NCBI GenBank assembly: GCA_035578905.1
Contig: JAQJVL010000001.1
Location: 5,760,992-5,824,991 of the forward strand
DNA: 64,000 nt
DNA from: Stictocephala bisonia
Lineage: Eukaryota > Arthropoda > Insecta > Hemiptera > Membracidae
Direction of reading: 5' to 3'
The position numbers were made by a program, and so were the translations under genes. Of the stretch, positions 9,506 through 23,325 are shown in pieces; position 1 is the first letter of the stretch, and the number at the start of each line of letters is the position of its first letter. The notes beneath the pieces were generated by a model. It did not search any database and was not told where the DNA came from. It worked only from the letters and a program-made list of their open reading frames with translations.

Positions 9506-11939
9506 TTCTACATGTTTGGCATCTCATTTATGTCGTACTTATCATTTATCAATCAAAATAAATGTATTTGATTCAGTTAAAATTGTAATAATGGAAATGG
9601 TGCTCATCATTGACAATGGTCACAAATGAATGAACATTTTCTAAAATTTCATAAGTTATGGAGAGAAAGGTATGAATGTACAGATTATATAATTTGGCCG
9701 GGTAGAAAGCGACTTGGGTGATACATTTAGTGCATGTAGGGGTTCCAGCAGCAGAGAAGTGTTCCACCACTCCCTCTCTAGTTAGGGTGAGGGGCAGTGT
9801 TGGTAGTGGGGAAAACGGACACAGTCAGCTGGTGAAGTTAAGTGAAGAAAACTTCTTGAATTAATTATAAAAGTCGATATATTAAAGCCATAATTTTGTA
9901 TATTGTCACTTTTGTAGCAAAATTACACTTTAAATTATAATCATATTGAAATTAAATATTACGTGCTTGCTCGATCTATCATGACTTATACAATAGGCAA
10001 AGCAAGCGTTTTAAAATTGCGTAGGAAGTAATATGTAAATAAAACAGTAATGATAGTTGTGATCAATATTATTTCAGTTTGTAGGTAGGTCACTGAACAC
10101 TTTAATCACATTATTGGTATTTCAAATGAAATATATATTTAAAATTCAATAGTATCGCAAATCAAAATATAATTTAACCTCCATATAACTTGGTAATGAC
10201 AACAAACCGTACTACATCAGCTAATTCCTCACTCCTATCACAGCGTCTTTTCACCCTATGCCACGAAGATGGTACAGCTAGATTTTAGTTCCCCCCACGT
10301 GCCTTGCCCACCATTGATCACCTAGCACGATGACGTAGTAGGCGGAGTTCCATGACAACGAAATGTTTAAGTGACACAGTGATACGTCGGTTCAGTGGTG
10401 GGAGAAGACTTATTTTCTATCTCACTTCAATTAGGCCTACTTTATTTGTCTCTCTCTCACAGTTTCTCTAACAAGGTCACAATCAAAGCGGCTAAACTGT
10501 AGTAATGATTCGAATATTATAATTTTTAAAACAAAGTCAGGTATAGAGATAGTTTAACATAAACAAAAAAAAATTTTGAAAATAATGTTGAGCTGATAAA
10601 TTAACATATTTATTCATTGTAAAATAGAGGAAAAGTATATGATGGAAGGTTATTAAAGGGGCGAAATTGTTGTGTTCTACAAAATCCACTGCACTTCAAC
10701 AACGTATATTTCGTTGAAGGTGCTTAGTTTAACAGATTTCCATATGAAACGGGGTGTGAAGTGGCACTTCGTTGAATTGAAACATGAAATGTGTTTCTAC
10801 CTGAGAAGGATTTTTATATATAAGTAAAGCCATGTCTCTAAGAGAAATATTTTTGTCATTGATACCAGATAGTTTTATTCTAAAACACATAAATTTACTA
10901 TCAATAATCAACTTAATTAAACCCATCAATGACCTCTATACTCGTAATCATCAACAGTATTATCATTTTATCACGTAATATCAAAAATATGACGTGGACT
11001 TTCATTATAAGTAGCTTTTGAAATGTTATTAAGTAATTTTAAGTACAGTAACAATTTTTACGTATTATTTATATTCGTAATAGTAATAATTGAAATTTTA
11101 ACTTCTTTTAGAAAGGAAATATAATGTTAGTTATCATTTAAATTCAAATAAAATATAATATTTAAAATTCCTTATTTATATGGCAAGTCTTAGTGTGCGT
11201 AATTCTCCCAAAGCTGCTTTGTTTGTGCAGCAATACCAACTGGTAGCTTTGAAAGTACAGAAATTGTGTGCACTGTTTACCATACTTTAAAACACTGTAA
11301 ACTGTCTTATTCATTTTAACAATTGTGATCGCAACTACGCTGTCAACTTTGGCTAATCATTCACTGTTAATATTACAACATAAATGTATTGAAAATTGCA
11401 GCTGCAAACGTTTTATATATTAATAAAAAACGAAAATTGTTATAATGTTTACGCAATTGATACGTTTCTTTATACGTATGGTGCAATAAATAGTTTGAAA
11501 AATCAGAAATATTTTAATTAAAACAGCGTATGCGCCGTATAATTGCGTTAATAAAAACAATATAACTGCAGATATTCAGATATTATTCATTAAAAATAAC
11601 AAAAAAAAACATCAAAAAGTAAAAACCGGCTATTTTTGACAAATCGTATTTGACCAGAATACGAACCTAAAACAACAAATGTTTCGAGTAGAAAAAGTAA
11701 CTAATTAGAAATATACACTTTACTTTTCATCGATAAATAATATATTTGCTTACATGAAAGGTCTCAGTTAGTATTCAGCCCTAACCAAGCTATGCTATCT
11801 AGATATGCCGGTTACGAAATGATATCAAAGGCATACTCATGATGTTGTCATTAGACTTTTTTTCTTACTCAAAAGGGTAATAAATTCAAATAATTTAGGA
11901 AAGGTTTAATAACTGGAAATTCAAAAATAAATTTCTTTG
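9506..11939. other. Gene-free AT-rich stretch
   Basis: 2.4 kb with no ORF above about 66 codons that resembles a protein, no array and no recognised mobile element. Confidence 0.35.
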
Positions 11940-12110
11940 CTATCTACAAAGGCGTTTGTGGTGCCGGCAACCTCTTCTTCATCTACCTCCCCCAATCGTA
12001 TTATCTCTACTAATGTAACATGGTTCTACTACATGTTACAAAGAGGCGTTTGTCTTGTCGATGACCTCTACTTCCAATATCTCCTCCAACCAATACACTT
12101 ATGCAGATTT
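11940..12110 (-). repeat. Two diverged, inverted monomers of the 102-bp repeat
   Basis: GGCGTTTGT(G/C)(G/T)TG blocks occur about 94 bp apart, each followed by CCTC(T/C)..TT and an AATCGTATTATCTCTACTAATGT-like end that matches the reverse complement of the large 102-bp array (GTTTGTCTTGTGGGTGGCCT and the segment around it). These are old outliers, 2.6 kb upstream and in the opposite orientation. Confidence 0.55.
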
Positions 12111-12229
12111 ATAGACCGATTAAATATTTGTTAGAGAAATATTAGGTGTTTTTACCAAATATCGTAAAGAACCTGAAAAGAGTTTCGTGATTAACTCTTT
12201 GGAATACAATTCATTCATCCGTATACCTA

Positions 12230-12535
12230 CGGTGGTGATGACCCTCCCACCCACCCAAACATATACACCGATGTGACTATACCACCCACCCAAACACCCA
12301 AAATGGTTATGACACTTCCACCCATACACACAGTGATGATGACCCTCCCACCCACCCAAAACCTACACAGACGTGACCATCCCACCCATCCAAACACCTA
12401 CAGTAGTGATTACCCTCCCACCCACCCAGACACGTACAGAGATGTGACCATCCCACCCATCCAAACACCTACAAGGATGTGACCATCCCACCCATCCAAA
12501 CACCTATAGTGATGATTTTTGGTAAAATCACCTAC
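12230..12535. repeat. Minisatellite patch, 36-bp family
   Basis: About eight degenerate units of the form CCCACCCA(A/T)(A/C)CACCTACA followed by GTGATGATGACCCTCC. Both GTGATGAC and GTGACCATCC spacer variants are present. Frames open by periodicity only. Confidence 0.8.
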
Positions 12536-13439
12536 AGTGGTAATATGTGACCATTTAGTAAAATTTTAAATGTAACAGTTTATAATTGCATAATATGCAA
12601 TTTTATATTATAAAATTCAAAAATATAAAATAGTGACCATGTGGTTAGCCCAAATTAAATGTCTACATTTTATAATTTATCATTTTAATAGGTTATTTGT
12701 ACTTTATGCTTAAAATGTCTCTATCGATACAGAGTATATTTCATATTGTCAAATATACCACTAAATAGAAAAGTATATCTAAATTTTATATTTATGACAT
12801 AAAAATCTTCATATGAGCATTACTTTCATTTGTTTACTGGATTTGAACAACGTAAAAAGAAAATTAATAATGGAAAGTTGTACTTGTTGTATTTGTGTCA
12901 TAAAGTCATTCAAAATCTTCATTAAATTCTTGCTTAAAATGACTTTTTTAGAATACAATAGTATTATTTCATCCAGACATATGAAACTGTATAAGGGAAA
13001 CATGCTTTATGAGCTTGAGTTACTTTATTGATCTTACCAGACTTGATCCTGCTGGTGTCTCATAGCAATGACATTTTTATATTAAAAAACCAATCCTACA
13101 TGAAAGTAATAAATAATATACAAATGTCAATTAATAATAAAAAACCTTGTTGTACAAACAGTGATCACATTTCTAAAAAGTAAACCTCATTATTTTAATT
13201 ATAAAAATTGCTTTCTGGATTGATTCCTCCTTGACTAATCACTCCTAGGACCATGAATAGTAAAGATGATTCGGAATAATTTTTGTATATACCATCTTTG
13301 AATTGACACTGATAAACAAGGCTTTCAATAAAGAAATTAATCCCAGATATCAGACAGGAACTAACTACATTGCTGACAGTTTTTGCAAGATATGTTTTAT
13401 AGACAATTCTTATCTCCACCATTAAACCGATAGGGGACT
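12536..13439. other. AT-rich non-coding sequence
   Basis: Small overlapping frames on both strands near 12.8-13.0 kb resemble no protein I recognise. Confidence 0.35.
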
Positions 13440-13885
13440 TGACCCACCTACCCACCTATGCACGTATGGTGATAGACGTCCCACCCTCCTGGCATGTGCA
13501 GTGATGATGACCCTCCCACCCGCCCATGCACGTACTTCTGGCCCTCTATGACCTAGGATTGAGGCTACCGGGCTCTAAGTTCCACTAAATCTTGAATATA
13601 TAGTTATAGAATCAAACAATGCATACAACAAGTACCATTATGTGCTGTAACCATAACGGAATACTGTATCTACACAGCCGGTTGTCTTGTGGATAGCCTC
13701 TATACTAGTAGCCTGTGTGCGGTAGACATATATTGCACACAACATATTAGTAATAACGTCTTTACAAGTTGTAACATCCTTATATACAATACGTGAAGCC
13801 GTTTTTTGTCAATGCAACCCACCACCCTCCCATAAATGTACAATGGAACTGACCCACCCGCCCTCCCATTAATGTTTAGTGGAAC
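13440..13885. repeat. Scattered minisatellite remnants and one 102-bp monomer
   Basis: At 13440-13535 and 13815-13880 there are pairs of 36-bp-family units (CACCTATGCACGTATGGTGA and CCTCCCATAAATGTACAATG types). Between them, about 13660-13725, TATCTACACAGCCGGTTGTC followed by TTGTGGATAGCCTCT resembles a reverse monomer of the 102-bp repeat. Confidence 0.5.
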
Positions 13886-14734
13886 TTTACATTACAAGAA
13901 GGTTATTTCTTAACCAATTGAAACGGTTGTGGTTGTTATCAACAAATTTGTTTCTGTTCGTAGTAGTGCAATTTTTCACCCTAAGGGGCCACGGTAAGCT
14001 CTCAAAGTTCGTTTTTTAGCCATTAGAATAACATGGAGAGATTGATATGAATATAAAAATAACATATGTTCAAATGCAAATAATGATTTACAAAACGTTT
14101 TGAAATGTAAACAGTGATAGTTGTAATATTTATGAGATTAGATCCTTCAGTATATTAAACCAGCAAACGTTGTAGGCATGGTTTAAATGGTAATTTAATT
14201 CAGTAATTTTATGTGTATAGCTAATATTTACCTGTTAAACAAAAACAAATGAAATAAGCACGTTTAAAATAGGCTAAGTAATGTCATTGAGTGTTAATAA
14301 CACAAAATAAGTAGCAACGCAAGCAATGTGATTGAAATAGTGTTAATAAATGTAATATTGTGATTTTATGTTATTCAGTTATCCTATTTTCTTTGTAGTC
14401 AACAGTCACTCGGCAAAGACGAAGACTGACGTGTAACGAGCGCAGCAAGTATTATCATAACATGCGAATATTATCAAACAATGAAAGTAAATTTTATGTG
14501 TTCTATTATTATTTACACTTACGTTAAGAGGTAAGTTTCTCATCGTTAAGTTTGCAGACATATCAAGAACCCAGGCATCGCTATCTATCAAACACTGAAT
14601 TGGAATAGTCATTGTGACACTAATGATAGTAAGTGTTTTAGGCCGTACCAACTAACTAAATAGGTAGGTATATCAGGTAATCACTTTATTTACGATCCAT
14701 GCGATACAGGGTGTCACATCATTAAAAGCAATCT
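13886..14734. other. AT-rich non-coding sequence
   Basis: No supported feature before the large array begins. Confidence 0.35.
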
Positions 14735-17445
14735 AATATAAATGATTTGGAAAGTCGAGCTGTGACCGTCTTCATTTATTGGCCAGCTGATACTAAATTC
14801 ATTCATTCTGATACAACAAATTAATACAAGTAATAGAGCTGGAAGAGATAAGTGCAGTAGAGACCACCCACAAGACAAACTCCTGTGTAAATAGCAACAG
14901 TCATTCATTCTGATACAACACATTAGTACAAGTGATATCGTTGGAAGAGATTAGTTCAGGAGAGGCCACCCACAAGACAAACTCCTGTGTAAATAGCAAC
15001 AGTAATTAATTCTGATACAACACATTAGTACAAGTAATACTGTTGGAAGAGATTAGTGCAGGAGAGGCCACCCACAAGAAAAACTCCTGTGTAAATATCA
15101 ACAGTAATTCATTCTAAAACAACACATTAGTACATGTAATATTGTTGGAAGAGATTAGTGCAGGAGAAGCCAACCATAAGACAAACTCCTGTGTAAATAG
15201 CAACAGTCATTAATTCTGATACAACACATTAGTACAAGTAATATCATTGGAAGAGATAGGTGCAGGAGAGGCCACCCACAACACAAACTCCTATGTAAAT
15301 AGCAACAGTCATTCATTCTGATACAACACATTACTACAAGTAATATGGTTTGAAGAGATAGGTGCAGGAGAGGCCACCCACAAGAAAAACTCTTGTGTAG
15401 ATAGCAACGGTAATTAATTCTGATACAACACATTAGTACAAATAATATGGTTTGAAGAGATAGGTGCAGGAGAGGCCACCCACAACACAAACTCCTATGT
15501 AAATAGCAACAGTCATTCATTCTGATACAACACATTACTACAAGTAATATGGTTTGAAGAGATAGGTGCAGGAGAGGCCACCCACAAGAAAAACTCTTGT
15601 GTAGATAGCAACGGTAATTAATTCTGATACAACACATTAGTACAAATAATATGGTTTGAAGAGATAGGTGCAGTAGAGGCCACCCACAACACAAACTCCT
15701 ATGTAAATAGCAACAGTCATTCATTCTGATACAACACATTACTACAAGTAATATGGTTTGAAGAGATAGGTGCAGGAGAGGCCACCAACAAGACAAACTC
15801 CTATGTAGATAGCAAAAGTAATTAATCCTGATACAACACATCAGTGCAAAGAATATGGTTTGAAGAGATAGGTGCAGTAGAGGTCACCCACAAGACAAAC
15901 TCCTATGTAGATAGTAACAGTAATTAATTCTGATACAACACATTAGTACAAATAATATGGTTTGAAGAGATAGGTGCAGTAGAGGCCACCCACAAGACAA
16001 ACTTATGTGTAAATAGCAACAGTCATTAATTCTGATACAACACATTAGTACAAGTAATATCGTTGTAAGAGATTAGTGCAGGAGAGACCACCCACAAGAC
16101 AAACTCATGTGTAAATATCAACAGTTATTAATTCTGATACAACACATTAGTACAAGTGATATCGTTGGAAGAGATTAGTGCAGGAGAGGCCATCCACAAG
16201 AAAAACTCCTGTGTAAATATCAACAGTAATTCATTCTAAAACAACACATTAGTACATGTAATATTGTTGGAAGAGATTAGTGCAGGAGAAGCCAACCACA
16301 AGACAAACTCCTGTGTAAATAGCAACAGTCATTAATTCTGATACAACACATTAGTACAAATAATATGGTTTGAAGAGATAGGTGCAGTAGAGGCCACCCA
16401 CAAGACAAACTTATGTGTAAATAGCAACAGTCATTAATTCTGATACAACACATTAGTACAAGTAATATCGTTGTAAGAGATTAGTGCAGGAGAGACCACC
16501 CACAAGACAAACTCATGTGTAAATATCAACAGTTATTAATTCTGATACAACACATTAGTACAAGTGATATCGTTGGAAGAGATTAGTGCAGGAGAGGCCA
16601 TCCACAAGAAAAACTCCTGTGTAAATATCAACAGTAATTCATTCTAAAACAACACATTAGTACATGTAATATTGTTGGAAGAGATTAGTGCAGGAGAGAC
16701 CACCTACAAGACAAACTCATGTGTAGATAGCAAAAGTCATTAACTCTGATACAACGCATTAGTACAAGTAATATTGTTGGAAGAGAATAGTGCAGGAGAG
16801 ACCACCCACAAGGCAAACTCATGTGTAGATAGCAAAAGTCATTAATTCTGATACAACACATTAGTACAAGTAATATCGTTGTAAGAGATTAGTGCAGGAG
16901 AGACCACCCACAAGACAAACTCATGTGTAAATATCAACAGTTATTAATTCTGATACAACACATTAGTACAAGTGATATCGTTGGAAGAGATAGGTGCAGG
17001 AGAGGCCACCCAGAAGACAATTTCCTATGTAGATAGTAACAGTTATTAATTCTGATACAACACATTAGTACAAGTGATATCGTTGGAAGAGATAGGTGCA
17101 GTAGAGGCCACCCAGAAGACAAACTCCTATGTAGATAGTAACAGTAATTCATTCTGATACAACACATCAGTGAAAGTAGTATGGTTAGAAGTGATGGGTG
17201 CAGTAGAGGCCATTCTCAAGACATACGTCCGTGTAGATAGCAACAGTCATTAATTCTGATACAACACATTAGTACAAATAATATGGTTTGAAGAGATAGG
17301 TGCAGCGGAGGCTCCCCTAAAGACAAACTCATTTGTAGATAGCAACAGTTATTCATTCTGATACAACATATCAGTAAAAGTAATATGGTTTGAAGAGATA
17401 AGTGTAAGAGAGTCCACTCACAATACAAACGCTTGTGTAGATAGC
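14735..17445. repeat. 102-bp tandem array, about 26 units
   Basis: The unit begins TTCTGATACAACACATTAGT and continues through GGAAGAGATTAGTGCAGGAG and CCACCCACAAGACAAACTC. Starts at 14911, 15013 and 15115 are 102 bp apart. Higher-order structure is visible: a 204-bp dimer repeats within 15240-15720, and a 408-bp four-unit block beginning at 15977 is copied at 16385. Since 102 is divisible by three, the minus strand stays open for up to 228 codons with a 34-residue period. That period has no resemblance to a known protein, and a few units contain stops. Confidence 0.95.
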
Positions 17446-17744
17446 ATAGTCGTTCATTTGATATTCCATCAACTTGCCAAGCTTACTTAACCCTTCCTGT
17501 TAAGACAACCTTCCTCTCTCCTACAGCCTGTCTGTAATTTAAATTAACATTCTCTAGTTATTTTTACTTTAATATTTCATTACATTGCACATGTTCTTAA
17601 ACTACAAACCGATAGCGTTTTAAAGTATGAAGGTTGAAAAACATTATATGTTCATGGAAGTGCAATAAAGTCTAATTGATTACAATAGTGCATGTATTTC
17701 TAATAATCATAGTTGTTTAGGACAAACTATTTTATGAAATATAT
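17446..17744. other. Spacer between two arrays
   Basis: AT-rich single-copy-looking sequence separating the 102-bp and 22-bp arrays. Confidence 0.35.
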
Positions 17745-18967
17745 ACTATTCTCGTGATGAATGTGTACTATTCTCGTGATGAATGTGTACTATTCTCGTG
17801 ATGAATGTGTACTATTCTCGTGATGAATGTGTACTATTCTCGTGATGAATGTGTACTATTCTCGTGATGAATGTGTACTATTCTCGTGATGAATGTGTAC
17901 TATTCTCGTGATGAATGTGTACTATTCTCGTGATGAATGTGTACTATTCTCGTGATGAATGTGTACTATTCTCGTGATGAATGTGTACTATTCTCGTGAT
18001 GAATGTGTACTATTCTCGTGATGAATGTGTACTATTCTCGTGATGAATGTGTACTATTCTCGTGATGAATGTGTACTATTCTCGTGATGAATGTGTACTA
18101 TTCTCGTGATGAATGTGTACTATTCTCGTGATGAATGTGTACTATTCTCGTGATGAATGTGTACTATTCTCGTGATGAATGTGTACTATTCTCGTGATGA
18201 ATGTGTACTATTCTCGTGATGAATGTGTACTATTCTCGTGATGAATGTGTACTATTCTCGTGATGAATGTGTACTATTCTCGTGATGAATGTGTACTATT
18301 CTCGTGATGAATGTGTACTATTCTCGTGATGAATGTGTACTATTCTCGTGATGAATGTGTACTATTCTCGTGATGAATGTGTACTATTCTCGTGATGAAT
18401 GTGTACTATTCTCGTGATGAATGTGTACTATTCTCGTGATGAATGTGTACTATTCTCGTGATGAATGTGTACTATTCTCGTGATGAATGTGTACTATTCT
18501 CGTGATGAATGTGTACTATTCTCGTGATGAATGTGTACTATTCTCGTGATGAATGTGTACTATTCTCGTGATGAATGTGTACTATTCTCGTGATGAATGT
18601 GTACTATTCTCGTGATGAATGTGTACTATTCTCGTGATGAATGTGTACTATTCTCGTGATGAATGTGTACTATTCTCGTGATGAATGTGTACTATTCTCG
18701 TGATGAATGTGTACTATTCTCGTGATGAATGTGTACTATTCTCGTGATGAATGTGTACTATTCTCGTGATGAATGTGTACTATTCTCGTGATGAATGTGT
18801 ACTATTCTCGTGATGAATGTGTACTATTCTCGTGATGAATGTGTACTATTCTCGTGATGAATGTGTACTATTCTCGTGATGAATGTGTACTATTCTCGTG
18901 ATGAATGTGTACTATTCTCGTGATGAATGTGTACTATTCTCGTGATGAATGTGTACTATTCTCGTGA
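17745..18967. repeat. 22-bp tandem array, about 55 units, no variation seen
   Basis: The unit is ACTATTCTCGTGATGAATGT plus GT. It repeats about 55.6 times, and the printed lines recur identically every 660 bases (30 units), so I see no substitution or indel. All frames meet TGA within three units, so it is non-coding. Homogeneity implies very recent expansion, or an assembly tract whose true copy number is uncertain. Confidence 0.97.
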
Positions 18968-18994
18968 ATATTGTACAATTACTAACATTTTTTA

Positions 18995-19275
18995 GGGTTC
19001 AAGTTAAGTCTTGGCAGTTACTACTTATCTATGGTTATTCAACTTTATAACGCTAACATTACGTCATTTACCGCCACAAACCATACTTTTTGGAGGGAGA
19101 GTGAAGTATCCTGGCAGGTATCACTTACCCATGATTTGTCAACTCTAAAAAACTAACATATTGTATACCTTGTATCCCAACCACTGAGCGTATATTTTAA
19201 AGGGAGAGTCAATTCTTAGGAGGTATCACTTACCCTAAGTGAAAGATTGTCAACTCTGGAACACTATTATGTAAT
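18995..19275. repeat. Three diverged ~100-bp tandem units
   Basis: Units share (G/A)(G/A)CAG(G/T)TA.(C/T)ACTTA(C/T)C, a TT(G/A)TCAACT(C/T)T block and GG(A/G)GGGAGAGT(G/C)AA. Spacing is about 100-110 bp. They directly follow the 22-bp array. Confidence 0.55.
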
Positions 19276-22200
19276 TGTAATTCCATCTAACTACAGATCG
19301 TATAAACTGATATTTAACATAATACAATAAGAAAATAACATTTATATAACCATAAAAACCATATAAATTGGTTTATAAATAGCAAAATATATATTATTTC
19401 AAAAAACGTTTTATATCAGGGGTAACTGAAAAATTATAACACACGCCTGATAAAGCAAACAAAAATATTGATTATATTTTTGTAAAATAAGAATTCTTTT
19501 TCGTAGATTTAAAGTACTTAGTAAAGTTTTGAATTTGTAATAGAAAAGAAATTAAGTGCAATCTTTCTGTGTATATTTTGTTTCTGATTAATACAAGGCT
19601 TGATTATTAATTTTTGTTTTAAATCAGTTGTTTATTTTTATTGTATATGATTAATACATCTAAATATGTTTTGTGTTTTACTAGCTACTTTTAACATTTA
19701 TAAATATAATTACATATTACCATGATAATTTAGGATTGATGTAAATAATAGATTTAGATTCAGACTAAATAAATATACAAACTAAGCTAAAACATTCCAC
19801 AAAGTTTTCTACGGGTCACTGTTGATATTTGATGACCTTGAATTCTTCATATACGACATTGACTCTATATTATCCTAAAGTTATTGAGGCATATAACCAA
19901 AAAAGGGCCAACGACAGTACACCTTACAATATACAAAATAACTGGCATTCTAGCCCACTAAATTATGTTCCTTGGCAACTGAAATCATGTCATGTCCAAT
20001 AAGAGCATTAATATTGAGTTCCTTCTAATATTCAATCATTGCAATCTGGTCATAAAGCTAATCCACAATTTGGAATGTTTTTAACAGATGAAAAATGTCC
20101 AAGAACAAATACTTCTCTCTCAAATGATAGGAAACTTAGTATGTATTTAACATAATTTTTAGTCATTGTTTTGTAAGATAATTTAATCTGTCAGATGAAT
20201 AAAATAGTTAGTAATATACAAAAACAAAATTAGTACTAATTGGTTGATAATTTACAAGAATTATTTTTGTCTTTCTGTTAAGTGGCTCAATGCGTCTTAT
20301 TTCAGACTGTTGGAAGATTCTCAGTTAGCCAAACAGTATTTATGTAACTGGCTCTTTAGTAAAATTAATTACTCAATTGTTTAGTGATTGTAGCCTGATA
20401 GTTTATTAGTTTTATACTTTTTTTATACTCGTATTACCTGGAAATTTAAGTTAAACATAATGCAGCCTACCTTAATGTTTGATTTCGATTGTTAGCCAGG
20501 TAAGATACAATCACAATCTGAAGTGAAAAGAATTACGCTAAAAGGGAAAATCAAATGGTAAATTATACAAATCAAAAGAGTTTAACATAATTTGATAAAT
20601 CAAGTAGAATAAACAACGTAAATAGATGTTACAGATAATAAAGTGAAAACTGGTGATTACAAAGTAAAGGTAAAAGTGAAATTGGCTGACAATTTATCTC
20701 ACACTCAGCACGTTTTATAGCTATCCTGGTGAAACTCTCACTTTGATATGGCTTCAGGGAAAGCGATGACTTTATCTGCAAAATGTCTGATACGAAACCT
20801 TTAAAAATATCACAGAAGATCGTCGTCTTTATATAAAAGTCTCCAAATAGCATAGCCATTAATTACATAAATAACATTGTGTTTAAAATGTTATTAACTG
20901 ATTTTCTTAACATATAAAGTCAAAAACAATATAATTAAGTGAGCTGTTAGTAAAAATTATTAGGCTTTTTGAAAATATTAAAAACAATACGTTTTCACTG
21001 TAACCCACCCTCGTAAGGTTGTGATAGTGCATCCACTTAGGAGGGTAAAGAGAAAAGAACATGTTATGTGAAAAATAGTTTATATTCAATATGAAAAAGG
21101 TTATTAGAGAACAAAGGTTACTAGGAATAATCCTAAAAAAAGAAAGAAAAAAAACTCATAACCCTGACTTGTAATTGACAGTAACCTGTAAAAAAACTTT
21201 GATATTTAATTTAATTAAAAATGTGGCCCCCTTAAAAAATACAAAAATAGTAAAGCATCCCAGTCTTACCATTAAATAACAAGAAATATAAATATTCATA
21301 AATAACAATAAAATTTAAATACATCTAATACCTTAAAATGTTATTAGGCTCAAATAACCTGAAAATACAATTTAAACAGAGAATAAACATAATATACCAT
21401 GATATCTAAGTAAAAGCATAAAAGGCAATAAACAATCACTCTAAAATATACAATCATGATAAACGTATAAAAGCAATAACAACGAGAATTGACAAAATAA
21501 TAAAGATATGAAAATATACAAACAAACTAAATATACTGTAAAATATATACGAGAAAAGACAATTTAAAAAATGTATGTATATAACGATAGCTAGGCGAGT
21601 GGAGCCTCGGAGTTTCTAGACGTGGAAAAAACTGTAACATTCTTGGAGAAGTGACTACCGGTAATTTTACCAGAAGAATGTAATAAGTAATCATACTTTG
21701 TAAAGAAACACTAGTTGAGATTCTGTACACCAAAAAGGAGATGATTCAATCAACAATTTAAATTTGTAAATAAAATGTTATTATTAAAATATCTATTTGG
21801 TTACAAGTAATAAATATTACTTGGGTAATGACAATATAAGTTATTGATACCTTTGCTACACTTTGAAAAATTAAATACATAAATAAGATGCAATCCTTCG
21901 TAAAGCATCAGCAGTCTGCACAAGGTGGAAATTAAATTTACTGGGCTCGATTTAAATGTACAGAGGTATTGTGAAATATATTATGCTTATGTTAGAAAGA
22001 ATTAAACACAGACGAGACTTTCGCAAACTATTATTTTATCAGACAAATTTGTTTTGATTATTCAAATGTGTGGACAGATGTAAAAAAACTTATTAAAACC
22101 ATATGCCTACTATTCAATACAAGTATATTCAGGGAAAATTATGAATATTCCATAACCTTGAGCAGATTGAGTATTTGTGTACTATAAAATTTAAATAAAA

Positions 22201-22489
22201 CTTGGAAAATACTTAAACAAATCAATAATGTACATAATGTATCTTCTGTATATTACAGTGTTTCAAAGAGGGATGATTTTACTAAATGATCTAGTGAATT
22301 GTATTTTATTATATTTATCACAAGCAGCAAGAGTTATATGGCAATGTATCTGTGGAGGAAGGTTATTAAAGTTATTATTATTTTAGTTAGGATAAGGTTT
22401 CCTGTCCTTCAATATGGAAGTCGATCTCCTTGCCGAAGGACCTAAAAATTTAATGCGTATATAACACCCTCTGGAATCAATTCAAGGTA
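19276..22489. other. Gene-free AT-rich stretch
   Basis: 3.2 kb of very AT-rich DNA. No exon, tandem array or identifiable transposon was seen. Around 22385-22445 a short segment weakly resembles the tail of the tRNA-derived SINE found at 39.9 kb. Confidence 0.35.
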
Positions 22490-23325
22490 TCTAGATATTA
22501 TTTAGCTGATTTCCTATTAAGGCAAACTTTAACTCCCTACCTTGAGAGTTCTATTGTTTACCTGTAGTTGGATATACTCTGTTATATTATTTAGCTGATG
22601 TACTATTAAGGCAAAATTTAACTTCCTATCATGAGATTTCTATTGTTTACCTGTGGTTGGATATACTCTGTTATATTATTTAGCTGATGTACTATTAAGG
22701 CAAATTTTAACTCCCTATCTCGAGATTTCTATTGTTTACCTGTGTACTCTGTTATATTATTTAGCTGATTTTCTACTAAGGCAAACTTTAACTCCCCACC
22801 TTGAGATTTCTATTGTTTACCTGTGTACTGTGTTATATTATTTAGATGATGTACTATTAAGGCAAACTGTAACTCCCTACCTTGAGATTTCTATTGTTTA
22901 CCTGTGTACTCTGTTATATTATTTAGCTGATTTTCTATTAAGGCAAACTTTAACTCCCTACCTTGAGATTTCTATTGTTTACCTGTGTTATATTATATTT
23001 ATCTGATTTACTATTAAGGCAAACTTTAACTCCCTATCTTGAGATTTCTATTGTTTACATGTGTACTCTGTTATATTATTTAGATGATGTACTATTAAGG
23101 CAAACTGTAACTCCCTATCTTGAGATTTCTATTGTTTACCTGTGTACTGTGTTATATTATTTATTTGATTTACTATTAAGGCAAAATGTAACTCCCTATC
23201 TTAATATTTCTATTGTTTACCTGTTTACTCTGTTATATTATTTAGCTGATTTTATATAAAGGCAAACTTTAACTCCCTATCTTGAGATTTATATTGTTTA
23301 CATGTGTACTCTGTTATATTATTTT
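22490..23325. repeat. 81-bp tandem array, about 10 units
   Basis: The unit includes TTATATTATTTAGCTGATTT, CTATTAAGGCAAACTTTAAC and TCTATTGTTTACCTGTGTAC. Most units are 81 bp; the first ones are about 90 bp because of an added GGTTGGATATA. As 81 is a multiple of three, the plus strand reads as a hydrophobic 27-residue repeat for over 100 codons, which explains the two ORFs there. I see no reason to call it a protein. Confidence 0.92.

Noticed and set aside
15155..15841. 228-codon minus-strand ORF with a cysteine-rich 34-residue period
   Set aside because: It exactly follows the 102-bp satellite unit. Neighbouring units carry stops and no protein family matches.
17745..18967. Regular array resembling a CRISPR locus
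   Set aside because: The unit repeats with no spacers at all, and the surrounding DNA is eukaryotic. It is a plain tandem repeat.
22653..23259. Two overlapping hydrophobic ORFs that look like a membrane-repeat protein
   Set aside because: A product of the 81-bp array. Hydrophobicity comes from T-rich codons, and the two frames are simply offsets of the same repeat.
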